Assembly: GCF_016861605.1 (NCBI RefSeq)
Contig: NZ_BOLM01000013.1
Span: 1 to 64,000, forward strand
Length of the DNA: 64,000 bases
Direction: 5' to 3'
Source: Levilactobacillus wangkuiensis
Lineage (GTDB): Bacteria > Bacillota > Bacilli > Lactobacillales > Lactobacillaceae
Made by a program: the position numbers and the translations under genes. Shown piece by piece: positions 18,916 to 27,305 of the stretch. Below the pieces are notes generated by a model, which saw nothing but the letters and a program-made list of their open reading frames with translations, had not been told where the DNA came from and made no database searches. Numbering within the stretch: position 1 is the stretch's first letter; every line of letters starts with the position of its first letter.

Positions 18916-19213
18916 TTGACGGGTATCTGTCGTCGTGATAGTATCAAAGTCAATCAAATACAGAACGCTAATTTCCATTACCAAGTAGCGTGTCATCTGA
19001 GTGTCAGAAAGTCGGTGGTTGCTGCGAACCGATCAGGGTGATTACGATGAAATACAGTGGAATGTCCTGGTACGCCAGGCGGAGAATGACTAGAACCGTT
19101 ACCTTCTAGAGAGTGGAGTTACTGGGTCTAGAACCAGTGGCTCAAGTTGGGTGGTACCACGGTTTAGTCTTAATCGTCCCTGTTGCATAGTTGCAGCGGG
19201 GACGATTTTTTTA
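18916..19213 (+). promoter_or_regulatory. Promoter and T-box leader, tyrosine-type specifier
   Basis: Promoter -35 TTGACG (18916-18921), 17 bp, -10 TAGTAT (18939-18944). The leader has a stem I with distal loop (GTCGGTGGTTGCTGCGAACCGAT), a specifier loop GAAATACAG in which TAC (19053-19055) reads Tyr, the diagnostic AAGTTGGGTGGTACCACGG T-box (19144-19162), and a terminator AATCGTCCC..GGGACGATTTTTTT (19172-19212). T-boxes sense uncharged tRNA and antiterminate. Thus the downstream transporter should be induced when tyrosine is short. The codon assignment is by alignment by eye. Confidence 0.88.
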
Positions 19214-19250
19214 TTACATAAAACTTGGCAAATAAGAGGGAGCGATTTTT

Positions 19251-20693
19251 ATGAAAGAACAATCCAACAAGAGTCACAAGCCGGTTAGTTTCGGCGAAGC
19301 CATTATTATTTTATTAGCAATGTTAGCCATCATGGGTCTCGGTGTTATCAAATTTGGGCTTTCCCCAACTACGCCAGTCCTGCTGGTTATCGCGTTAGTG
19401 ATTCTGTGGGCGAAGGTCCGCGGCGCCGACTGGGATACCATCCACGGCGGGATTACTGAAGGAATCAAGACCGGGATCATTCCCATCTTTATCTTCCTGT
19501 TGATTGGGGCCTTGATCAGTGTCTGGATCGCCGCTGGGATCATTCCATCTATGATGGTCTTCGGGTTCCATTTGATCTCTGCGCAATGGTTCGTGCCATC
19601 CGTCTTCCTGGTCTGTGCCATCGTTGGGACGTCCATCGGGAGTGCCTTCACCATCATCTCCACGATTGGGATTGCCCTGTTCGGGATGGGGACCACGATG
19701 GGCTTCAACCCCGCATTAGTCGCTGGGGCCATCATCTCCGGAGCTATCTTCGGTGACAAGACTTCACCTCTATCTGACTCCACGAACCTGGCATCAGCCA
19801 TCGCTGAATCCGAATTATTTGCCCACATCAAGAACTTAATGTGGTCCACGATTCCCGCATTCTTTGTTTCCCTGATCCTCTACTTCATTCTGGGGACCGG
19901 GGCATCCGACAGTAACGCCATGGGTAAGATCAATACGACTGTGGCCACGTTAAACGCCAACTTCTCCATTACTTGGTGGGCGGCCTTACCAATCATCGTC
20001 ATGTTCGTCTGTGCTTGGCGGAAAATCCCAGCCATTGAAACCTTGTTGTTAAACGTTGGTTTAGGGATCGTGATGTTATTCATCGAAAAGCCTTCAACGT
20101 CAATTAGTAGTGTCGCTACCATGATTGAATCTGGATTCGTTTCTAAGACCGGTAACGCCAGTGTTGATGCGTTACTGAGCCGTGGTGGGATTAGCGCCAT
20201 GATGGCGACTGTCTCCTTGATTATCTTGACGCTGACCTTAGGTGGCCTCCTGATGCAGTTTAACATCATCCAAACGGCCATGGTGCCATTGGCTAAGCGT
20301 TTAAAGAGTTCTGGTTCCTTAGTCACCGCTGCCATCCTGTCCGGGATCGGTGTGAACATCTTCGTTGGGGAACAATACCTCTCCGTGATCTTACCAGGGA
20401 AGGCTTTCAAGCAAACCTTTAATGATCGTGGATTAGACAACTTGGCCTTGAGCCGGGTCTTGGAAGATGGCGGGACCGTCATCAACTACTTGATTCCTTG
20501 GGGGGTTGCGGCCGTCTTCGCTGCCAATACGTTGGGCGTCTCCACGTTGGCTTACCTACCATTCTGTTTCTTCAGTCTCTTCTCACCCGTCTTCTCCATC
20601 CTCAGTGGGTTCACTGGCGTTGGCCTGAAGCGGTTGCCATCATCTGATGATCAAAGCGCCACGGCTGCCTCAATGGCCGCTGACGGACGTTAA
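19251..20693 (+). CDS. NhaC-family antiporter, candidate tyrosine transporter
   Basis: 480 residues, about 11-12 hydrophobic segments. Diagnostic NhaC motif GDKTSPLSDSTNLAS at about residues 165-180; GGTVINYLIPWG and NIFVGEQYLSVILPG are further conserved loops. SD GAGGGAGCG precedes the ATG. The family was named for Na+/H+ antiport, but members placed behind Tyr T-boxes have been proposed as tyrosine transporters; the T-box here supports that reading. Alternative: simple Na+/H+ antiporter. Confidence 0.88.
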   Translation: MKEQSNKSHKPVSFGEAIIILLAMLAIMGLGVIKFGLSPTTPVLLVIALVILWAKVRGADWDTIHGGITEGIKTGIIPIFIFLLIGALISVWIAAGIIPSMMVFGFHLISAQWFVPSVFLVCAIVGTSIGSAFTIISTIGIALFGMGTTMGFNPALVAGAIISGAIFGDKTSPLSDSTNLASAIAESELFAHIKNLMWSTIPAFFVSLILYFILGTGASDSNAMGKINTTVATLNANFSITWWAALPIIVMFVCAWRKIPAIETLLLNVGLGIVMLFIEKPSTSISSVATMIESGFVSKTGNASVDALLSRGGISAMMATVSLIILTLTLGGLLMQFNIIQTAMVPLAKRLKSSGSLVTAAILSGIGVNIFVGEQYLSVILPGKAFKQTFNDRGLDNLALSRVLEDGGTVINYLIPWGVAAVFAANTLGVSTLAYLPFCFFSLFSPVFSILSGFTGVGLKRLPSSDDQSATAASMAADGR

Positions 20694-20820
20694 TCGCTAG
20701 TTAGAATAGAAGCATCGCGGGTGGTTGCACGACCAGCAGTCGTTCTTGTGGGTGGCCTCAGGTTAGGGGCCGAGGATGAGTGGGTGGTTGTGAAATGACC
20801 GTGATGGATATGAATGTTAG

Positions 20821-20876
20821 TTAAAATAGTCGTTTTCGCTGGATAGTCTTTCCAGCGGGAGCGGCTATTTTTTTTG
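20821..20876 (+). terminator. Terminator after the NhaC gene
   Basis: AAATAGtCG..CGCTGG pairs with CCAGCG..CGgCTATT and ends in T8. The remaining bases 20694-21019 hold no gene or signal I recognise. Confidence 0.8.
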
Positions 20877-21019
20877 AAATTGGTGAGTTAAATGGTTTTT
20901 GGCTATAACTATTAGCGGTAAAAATAGAAAAGGTATTTACTATGCTTGACATTAGGCTTACTCTTAAATGTAAAGAGATGAAAATAGCCACGGTAGCAAA
21001 TGTGTGTGGGTAACAACAA

Positions 21020-21592
21020 GTGCAAAAGATGGTTAACAGTCACTTTTACAGGATGTACACTGTTAGCCTATTAGAGCCGTTACAGCATAGTGGGAAAATG
21101 GCTAATTTATGGGGACAGGAACTCAGTAGAAATGGATTTGATTGGATGAACTTCGTTACTAAACGGCAACTTGCAATAAGCGCTCTATTCTTTAATTTAG
21201 TCTCTATAGGAGTACTGACAAAATGGAGAATTGGGTGGTTTCATCTGAATCAATCAGGGACTATTTCCGCTGTCTTGTGTTTGGGGTGGTGTGTAGTAGC
21301 GCTGGGACTGGTGATGTTTCAGCATGGAGAAGAAACTAGCGAGAACATCGGTAGTTTTCGCTACAGAAGTTTATCCGAATGGGAAAAATTTGGTGTTGCA
21401 ATAGTCTTTATCGCGGACGTTTTCCTGGCCAATACGGTCATAATTGGGTTCTTCATTATTTTCTTTATGATCTATTGGATTGTGACTTTTCGGATTGGTC
21501 ATCGTCATATTTCAGGTGAAGCTGGCTATCAAATTGTGGGATCCATGCTGTGGGTTAATTTGATACCTATTTGGACGCTGTTCTCGGTATAA
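21020..21592 (+). CDS. Multi-pass membrane protein, unknown
   Basis: The longest frame has 190 residues from a GTG without an SD; an internal Met near 21146 (MNFVTKRQL, preceded by a GGA) is a likelier start and leaves about 148 residues. Four hydrophobic segments follow, with a short acidic loop (HGEETSENIG) after the second. No family recognised. First gene of an AT-richer cluster of membrane proteins whose base composition differs from flanking genes, suggesting acquisition. Confidence 0.55.
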   Translation: MQKMVNSHFYRMYTVSLLEPLQHSGKMANLWGQELSRNGFDWMNFVTKRQLAISALFFNLVSIGVLTKWRIGWFHLNQSGTISAVLCLGWCVVALGLVMFQHGEETSENIGSFRYRSLSEWEKFGVAIVFIADVFLANTVIIGFFIIFFMIYWIVTFRIGHRHISGEAGYQIVGSMLWVNLIPIWTLFSV

Positions 21593-21671
21593 ATTAGTTG
21601 TGCATCTGTCTGGTCAATCTTAAGCCGGTGAGGGTTCTACAGGTAATTGGCTTACAAGTAAAGGGGCAAAC

Positions 21672-22046
21672 ATGAATCAGAGAAGAACAATCGCAACGTG
21701 GCTAAACATAATCATGGCCCTCTTAGTATTGGCTATTGCATTGGTAAATGGATTAAGCACTGTGGCAAGCAATCACGAATTGGCTCCAGGACCATGGAAA
21801 GTAAGCTGGATAGTTGTCAATATTGAGATGTGGGTAAACTTGTTTTGGGGCGTAGCTATCTTGATTAAGCGGGTTCCAAATTGGTTCTTATTTATCTTAG
21901 GATTAATGGGAACATCTTTATTTGGTTATCTGAATATCTACGTTCAGTATTTTTTCTGGTTCCAGGACTTGATCTTAAGTCTGGCTTGTCTATTCTTCGC
22001 ATATGGGACTTATCGCAATTATAAAGTTAGGACGAGCAATGCTTAA
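21672..22046 (+). CDS. Small membrane protein, tandem paralogue 1
   Basis: 124 residues, ATG with AGGGG upstream. Four hydrophobic segments. Shared with the next paralogues: the start MN(Q/R)(R/K)R, a VNIEMWVNLFWG segment, the basic (K/R)R(V/L)PNW turn, an aromatic YVQYFFW stretch and the ending FAYGTYR(N/D)Y. The family is unknown to me. The tandem arrangement suggests local duplication. Confidence 0.7.
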   Translation: MNQRRTIATWLNIIMALLVLAIALVNGLSTVASNHELAPGPWKVSWIVVNIEMWVNLFWGVAILIKRVPNWFLFILGLMGTSLFGYLNIYVQYFFWFQDLILSLACLFFAYGTYRNYKVRTSNA

Positions 22047-22086
22047 CGTGAGACTTGTATGAGAGCGGGTGGCGGAGGAGTTTAGT

Positions 22087-22449
22087 ATGAACAGAAAAAG
22101 AACAATGAACAAATGGGGCAATATGATAATCGGGTTGGTGGTACTGTTTCTAGCTTTGGGACACGGACTAGAAATTTTAGCAAGCAATGCTGGTGCTGGT
22201 TCGGAACCGTGGGGAATACGCTGGACAATCGTGAATATTGGCATGTGGGTAAATTTACTCTGGGGTATCTTAATTTTCGTGAGGCGCCTACCTAACTGGA
22301 TTTTACTGATTGTGAGTGTGAGTGGCTTAGCCTTTTTTGCTTATTTTAATTATTATGTTCAATATTTCTTCTGGCTTCGGGTTTTGATTCTGACAATTGT
22401 TTGTGGGTATTTTGTGTATGGGACTTATCGAGACTACCGGGAACGGTAG
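22087..22449 (+). CDS. Small membrane protein, tandem paralogue 2
   Basis: 120 residues from the ATG at 22087 (MNRKRTMNKWGN), chosen because GGAGGAG lies 6 bases upstream and paralogues begin the same way; an upstream GTG at 22069 overlaps that SD. Four hydrophobic segments with the same landmarks as paralogue 1 (VNIGMWVNLLWG, RRLPNW, YYVQYFFW, YGTYRDY). Function unknown. Confidence 0.7.
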   Translation: MNRKRTMNKWGNMIIGLVVLFLALGHGLEILASNAGAGSEPWGIRWTIVNIGMWVNLLWGILIFVRRLPNWILLIVSVSGLAFFAYFNYYVQYFFWLRVLILTIVCGYFVYGTYRDYRER

Positions 22450-22520
22450 CTAAAGGTGCATCAGATATGCTTTACAGAGTCTATTTTAAGCAGTGATTCG
22501 AAAAAATATAAGGAAAGTTG

Positions 22521-23183
22521 GTGAGTGGTATGCGCGATAACATTAAGCAATGGCTCAAAAAGCCTGTTAGCTGGTTGGAGATGATACTAGTATTGTTGGT
22601 GTTGTTTCTGACATTTACCCCATTTATTCCGAGCAATGCCGTTAGACTGTGTATTTTGCAAAGTGGTCATCCAATTGCGGCTGTGCTTTCAGGACCCAGC
22701 AAGCTGCCTAAATCAGAAATTAAGTACTACAGTGGCAGCAAGAGTCAGTTACATTATCAAATCAATGTGCCTTTTTCTACAGAGAGCGCAGACGTGGACG
22801 TTGTAGTGGTACATAAGGTTTCTAAGAATCATTTCTATGATAAATATGTTGCGACGCCTGCCTATGCGGTTGGACCGTGGTTAATGTACTTATGGAATGG
22901 TTGGGGAGAAGGGATGACATTGCGTAATAATCAAATACCCATGAAATTATTTGGATTCTTTGGGCTCGTAGTTACGGCATTTTGTATTCTAGGTTACATG
23001 ATAAATGAGGAAGCCATTTCCGCTCAGGCGGCTTCCCCGATTAATAATTGGGTGTGGGGGATAACCACAGTCTTTGCGATAGCATTTACAATCTGTTCAT
23101 TCTTAAATCAAAAGCGATTCGCGATTATTAGTTTTAGTTTTATGGTGCTGGGGATGGTTATCTATTTTGGATTTTTGAGTTAG
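22521..23183 (+). CDS. Membrane protein with extracytoplasmic domain
   Basis: About 220 residues. GTG at 22521 is 6 bases after AAGGA; an in-frame ATG follows at 22530. One membrane segment (about 20-40), an extracytoplasmic stretch of about 100 residues (GSKSQLHYQINVPFSTESADVDVVVVHKVSKN), then three C-terminal hydrophobic segments. Not a paralogue of its neighbours. No family recognised. Confidence 0.65.
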   Translation: MSGMRDNIKQWLKKPVSWLEMILVLLVLFLTFTPFIPSNAVRLCILQSGHPIAAVLSGPSKLPKSEIKYYSGSKSQLHYQINVPFSTESADVDVVVVHKVSKNHFYDKYVATPAYAVGPWLMYLWNGWGEGMTLRNNQIPMKLFGFFGLVVTAFCILGYMINEEAISAQAASPINNWVWGITTVFAIAFTICSFLNQKRFAIISFSFMVLGMVIYFGFLS

Positions 23184-23219
23184 ATAACGTTCTAAGCGAA
23201 CAGATTGAAGGAGCTTGGC

Positions 23220-23603
23220 ATGAATAGAAAAAGAATGACGAACAAATGAGTCAATCTTGCGTTGGGTACTGTGATACTGTTCGTTGCACTTAGTAATGGA
23301 GTAGATATTTTGGGGAGTAATGCCAGTTGGGGACGGAATTCATGGGGAATAGGCTGGACAGTTGTGAATATTGAGATGTTGGTGAATTTGTTTTGGGGCG
23401 TTTTGATTTTCGTAAAGCGTGTACCCAATTGGATTTTAATGGTATTTGGTGTGATTGAAATTCCTTTGTTTATCTATTTCAATTTCTATATCAAATATTT
23501 TTTCTGGTTTCAAATCGTAGCCTTGATGATTGTTTGTGGCTATTTTGCATATGGCACCTATAGAGATTACCGGGAAAATAACAGGGTGTGTATTGGCAGA
23601 TGA
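23220..23603 (+). pseudogene. Tandem paralogue 3, interrupted by an early stop
   Basis: A good SD (GAAGGAG) and an ATG at 23220 give MNRKRMTNK, then TGA at 23247-23249 exactly where paralogue 2 has TGG (NKWGN). The frame afterwards is open and matches paralogue 2 to the end (VNIEMLVNLFWG, KRVPNW, YIKYFFW, YGTYRDY). So a single G to A nonsense change has inactivated it, unless translation restarts at a weak internal start near 23262. Confidence 0.8.
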
Positions 23604-23654
23604 TTGTCGTAAACTTAAGGCTAATAATTTTCCATTTTATCTCCATAACAATCT

Positions 23655-23706
23655 AAAAAGGCAGCAGGCACGACGTAGTTTCTAAAGTCGTGTCCGCTGC
23701 CTTTAA
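23655..23706. terminator. Shared terminator hairpin
   Basis: AAAGGCAGC.GG.CACGAC and its complement form a long stem between the membrane-protein array and the convergent regulator gene. Confidence 0.75.
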
Positions 23707-23720
23707 CGTATTCTAATCGT

Positions 23721-24386
23721 TTAACTTTCAACCGAAGCCATAACTGGCACCGTATACAAGTACGTGGCCACCAGCGCGTTCACGGTCACTTCCCGGTCGT
23801 CCGGCAGCTGTAGATAGAGCAGATGGAGTTCCTCATCGCGCGCGGTAATCGTAATTGGCACGTTCAACGGGAGGTCCAGGTGATCGACGTAAGCCACCAA
23901 ATTAGCCGTTTCCAGGTAGCCGGTCAGGGTGACGGTCGTCGCCACTGGCACGTCACTGAGACGGGTGATGTGGCTATCGTCCGGCAGGGCCGTCGAATCT
24001 AGCAGGCCGCCAAAGGGACTCCGCTGTGGGTGGTCGAGGTACTCGGCCAGCGCACGCACCGTGACGGGGGTTAAGGCATCGGCCATTTGCCAGGCCTGTG
24101 CTGGAATTTGCGCGAGAGGTAGGTGTAACTGCTGATCACAAAAGACCTCGCACAACCGGTAAGCGTAGAGCAACTGGCCGGCGACGGCCTTACCCTGTTC
24201 GGTCAGGGTCACCCCCGTATAGCGGCGTCGATGAACGAGGCCCTGCGCCTGTAGCTGGCGGGTCGTCTCGGTGACCGTGGCGGGTGTCACGTTGGCGAAG
24301 TGAATAATCTGTTTATTGCTGACGCGAGTGCGGGCAAAACTACACTCCGCGATGATCTTTAAATAAGTATTTTGATGGTTCGACAT
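23721..24386 (-). CDS. DtxR/MntR-family regulator with altered metal site
   Basis: 221 residues: an N-terminal winged HTH (residues 1-65, KQIIHFANVTPATVTETTRQLQAQGLV..GVTLTEQG), a dimerisation domain (70-140) and a C-terminal FeoA/SH3-like domain (about 150-215). It is divergent from mntH, so it probably controls manganese uptake. The ligands expected from MntR are replaced: Tyr in AYRLCE for the His, and Trp, Ala and Asp in AWQMADA for Glu, Glu and His; the N-terminal Asp and Glu are also absent. Metal response therefore may be lost or different. Confidence 0.82.
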   Translation of the reverse strand: MSNHQNTYLKIIAECSFARTRVSNKQIIHFANVTPATVTETTRQLQAQGLVHRRRYTGVTLTEQGKAVAGQLLYAYRLCEVFCDQQLHLPLAQIPAQAWQMADALTPVTVRALAEYLDHPQRSPFGGLLDSTALPDDSHITRLSDVPVATTVTLTGYLETANLVAYVDHLDLPLNVPITITARDEELHLLYLQLPDDREVTVNALVATYLYTVPVMASVES

Positions 24387-24416
24387 CCAATCAACTCCCC
24401 AGTGAATTGAAAATAG

Positions 24417-24710
24417 TTAAGTACCCCTAAAAATTTATTTTACTAGTTTAAATTCTACTGGTAACGGCCGAAAGTTGCAAATCTTTCTGCGTAATCATAA
24501 TTATCGTGATAGTCTTATATGCTTATTTTAAAATAAATTGTCTAATTAACGGCATTTATCGTGCAAAAGTTTTGTGAACCAAAAAATTTTTTCGATGGAT
24601 TTCACTTATTCAGTTCACTAAATTCAGTGGCGAAAGGCCGGGGATGAAACCGCTTAAATTACGAATATTATTATTAACAAGTTCACATTTTAAAGTTAAG
24701 TCACCCTAAA
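24417..24710. promoter_or_regulatory. mntR-mntH intergenic region with paired boxes
   Basis: Two related 15-mers, TTAAGTACCCCTAAA (24417-24431, near the regulator start) and TTAAGTCACCCTAAA (24696-24710, near mntH), resemble DtxR/MntR operators read on the other strand (TTTAGGgTgACtTAA). A TACAAT -10 lies at about 24739 for mntH. The AT-rich stretch between holds no gene. Confidence 0.5.
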
Positions 24711-24778
24711 TTTCTATTTGATTTAAGTAAACTTTACGGTACAATGGGCCTTGTAGGAAACAGAAGGGGGTCTTGATT

Positions 24779-26371
24779 TTGAGTGATACACCAAAGAAGC
24801 ACAAACTCATTGAATATGCCAATGGGCGGTCACTTGAAGAGATTAACGGTACCGTTAAAGTACCAAAGGGGAAAGGGTTCTGGAAAACACTATTTATGTA
24901 CTCCGGGCCTGGTGCGTTAGTTGCGGTCGGTTACATGGATCCAGGTAACTGGTCAACGTCCATCACTGGTGGGCAAAATTTCCAATACTTATTAATGTCG
25001 ATTATCTTGATTTCAAGTTTGATCGCGATGTTACTGCAATACATGGCGGCTAAACTTGGTATCGTGAGTCAAATGGACTTGGCCCAAGCCATTCGGGCAC
25101 GGACCAGCAAGTCCCTCGGCATCGTGCTGTGGATCATGACGGAGTTTGCCATTATGGCAACGGATATTGCGGAAGTTATTGGGGCCGCAATTGCCTTATA
25201 TCTGCTGTTCCACATTCCATTGGTCATTGCCGTGTTTATCACGGTGTTAGATGTTTTGCTCTTATTGTTACTGACCAAGATTGGGTTCCGGAAGATTGAA
25301 GCCATCGTGGTTTGCCTGATTTTAGTGATTTTGGTGGTCTTCGCTTACGAAGTCGCCTTGTCTAACCCTGACTGGGGTGGCGTCTTTGGCGGCTTGATTC
25401 CTAGCATGAAGACGGTCGCTTCCACACCACACATTGGTGGGCAAACGCCTATCAGTGGGGCTTTGGGAATCATTGGGGCGACGGTTATGCCCCATAACCT
25501 TTACCTGCATTCAGCCATTTCGCAAACGCGGGAAATTGATCATAACGATGAAGAAGACGTGGCCCGGACGGTTAAATTTACCAGCTGGGACTCCAACATC
25601 CAATTGACCTTGGCTTTCTTCGTGAACGCCTTACTGTTGATCATGGGGGTTGCCGTCTTCAAGAGTGGGTCCGTCAAAGACCCATCGTTCTTCGGTCTGT
25701 TCCAAGCCTTGTCGGATACCAGTACCATGAGTAACGGTGTGTTGGCTGGCGTGGCGCGGACGGGGATTCTGTCAACGCTGTTTGCCGTTGCCTTGTTAGC
25801 TTCTGGGCAAAATTCAACGATTACCGGGACCTTGTCTGGTCAAGTTATCATGGAAGGTTTTGTGCACATGCGGATGCCATTGTGGCTGCGGCGCTTAGTC
25901 ACCCGGCTACTGTCCGTGATTCCCGTACTAATTTGTGTCATGCTGACCAGTGGCAAGAGTGCCATCGATGAACATGAGGCATTAAATGATTTGATGAACA
26001 ACTCGCAAGTCTTCTTGGCCTTTGCCTTGCCATTCTCTATGCTGCCGTTGTTAATGATGACGGACAGTGCGGTTGAAATGGGCAAGCGGTTCAAGAACGC
26101 GATGTGGATCAAGGTGCTCGGCTGGATTTCTGTGCTGGCCCTGACCTACTTGAACCTGATCAACATGCCAGCTTCTATCCAAGGATTCTACGGCAATGCC
26201 ATCACGGCGAGCCAAACATCCACGGCAAATGTGATTGCTTACGTTTTGGACGCGGCCATTATTATTCTGTTAGCTTGGATGATTCTAGAACTCCACAAGG
26301 GGAGCAAGCGGTTAATCGCAGAACTGGCAGCTGAGAAGGCTGAAAAGTCTTTAGGAAATGAGGAGGCTTAG
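24779..26371 (+). CDS. mntH: Nramp Mn2+/H+ symporter, copy 1
   Basis: 530 residues from TTG at 24779 (8 bases after GGGGG; a TTG at 24773 is too close). Nramp signature DPGNWSTSI in helix 1 and MPHNLYLHSAI in helix 6 are the metal-binding residues, both intact; GQNSTITGTLSGQ follows. Eleven or twelve helices are expected. It imports Mn2+ across the plasma membrane. Overlaps an operon with uspA-like gene 3 bases downstream. A second copy of the whole operon follows at 27.3 kb. Confidence 0.93.
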   Translation: MSDTPKKHKLIEYANGRSLEEINGTVKVPKGKGFWKTLFMYSGPGALVAVGYMDPGNWSTSITGGQNFQYLLMSIILISSLIAMLLQYMAAKLGIVSQMDLAQAIRARTSKSLGIVLWIMTEFAIMATDIAEVIGAAIALYLLFHIPLVIAVFITVLDVLLLLLLTKIGFRKIEAIVVCLILVILVVFAYEVALSNPDWGGVFGGLIPSMKTVASTPHIGGQTPISGALGIIGATVMPHNLYLHSAISQTREIDHNDEEDVARTVKFTSWDSNIQLTLAFFVNALLLIMGVAVFKSGSVKDPSFFGLFQALSDTSTMSNGVLAGVARTGILSTLFAVALLASGQNSTITGTLSGQVIMEGFVHMRMPLWLRRLVTRLLSVIPVLICVMLTSGKSAIDEHEALNDLMNNSQVFLAFALPFSMLPLLMMTDSAVEMGKRFKNAMWIKVLGWISVLALTYLNLINMPASIQGFYGNAITASQTSTANVIAYVLDAAIIILLAWMILELHKGSKRLIAELAAEKAEKSLGNEEA

Positions 26372-26374
26372 CGT

Positions 26375-26806
26375 ATGGCAACGACATTTAAACGAATTTT
26401 AGTGGGGGTCGATGACTCGGCAGACGCGTTACTAGCGTTTGACTACGCCATCCACCAAGCTAAACGAGATGCAGCCGAATTGATTATTGTGTCAGTGCTG
26501 GAACACGATGACATGAACGTCTACCAGGCCTTAGATAGCGACTACGTCCACGGGGAACGAGACGAGTTGCGTGAGCACATGCAAGCCTATCAAAAGCAGG
26601 CTCAAGATGCCGGTGTTGCAGACGTGAAAATGGTTATCGCGGAAGGCGAACCCGGGGAAACCATCGTCCGCGACGTGATTCCCCACGTCAAGCCAGACTT
26701 ACTGGTCATCGGCTCAATCGCCAAAAAGGGTGTCAGCCGCTACTTCGGGAGCCAAGCGGCTTACATGGCAAAGTACGCACCAATTTCTGTGATGGTCATT
26801 CGGTAG
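26375..26806 (+). CDS. UspA family protein, mntH1-linked
   Basis: 143 residues, complete Usp fold: FKRILVGVDDSADALLAFDYAI at the start and the ATP-loop VIGSIAKKGVSRYFGSQAAYMAKYAPISVMVIR at the end. SD GAGGAGG lies in the mntH1 3' end, so the two genes are co-transcribed. The pairing with an Mn2+ transporter is repeated at copy 2, which suggests a functional link rather than chance. Confidence 0.88.
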   Translation: MATTFKRILVGVDDSADALLAFDYAIHQAKRDAAELIIVSVLEHDDMNVYQALDSDYVHGERDELREHMQAYQKQAQDAGVADVKMVIAEGEPGETIVRDVIPHVKPDLLVIGSIAKKGVSRYFGSQAAYMAKYAPISVMVIR

Positions 26807-26920
26807 GGATTAAAAGTAGAAATATAGAAAATTTGAATTTATTAATGCAGATACTGACTGATTTATTGGCTTAGTAAGTGTTAGTCATAGAGAGAGGTTT
26901 CAGTCAGAGCTGATGAGTGA

Positions 26921-27120
26921 CATCGATGTTAGCCGAGAGGGCAGTTAAAAATAGGCTCAGCCGTGGGATTTCCTGAGGATTTTCCTCAGGAAATGGCGAC
27001 TTTGAAATGCGGTTTATGCGGTTCAAAGCGAGTCAGAAGACCGCTTCTCAGGCTTCTGGCGTCCTGCCCACCGCGTTCCGGCCTATTTTTAACTGCCCGG
27101 TAGGCGATGCAACATCGATG
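26921..27120 (+). repeat. Family A structured repeat, copy A2 (small subtype)
   Basis: Exactly 200 bp bounded by the perfect arms CATCGATGTT/AACATCGATG. Inside is a perfect 18 bp stem GGGCAGTTAAAAATAGGC (26939-26956) with complement. Core AGCCGTGGGA, a TTTCCTGAGG/CCTCAGGAAA hairpin, a TTTGA..TCAAA hairpin, and the CAGAAGACCGCTTCTCAGGCTTCTG hairpin are present. Between the two mnt operons. Confidence 0.85.
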
Positions 27121-27305
27121 TAAGATAGTAAAAGCGTACGAACTAAGCCGTTAGCCCACTAAAACGTGGTTTAGCGGCTTTTTTAATTCCTTAAAATTAA
27201 CCGCCACCCCCCTAAATTTAACGACTCGTCATTTAACAGTGCCGGTAGCTAGGCATTGCCGTACACTAGCTTTGGTCAGAAAAGTTGACCAGGAGGAGTG
27301 AGAGC

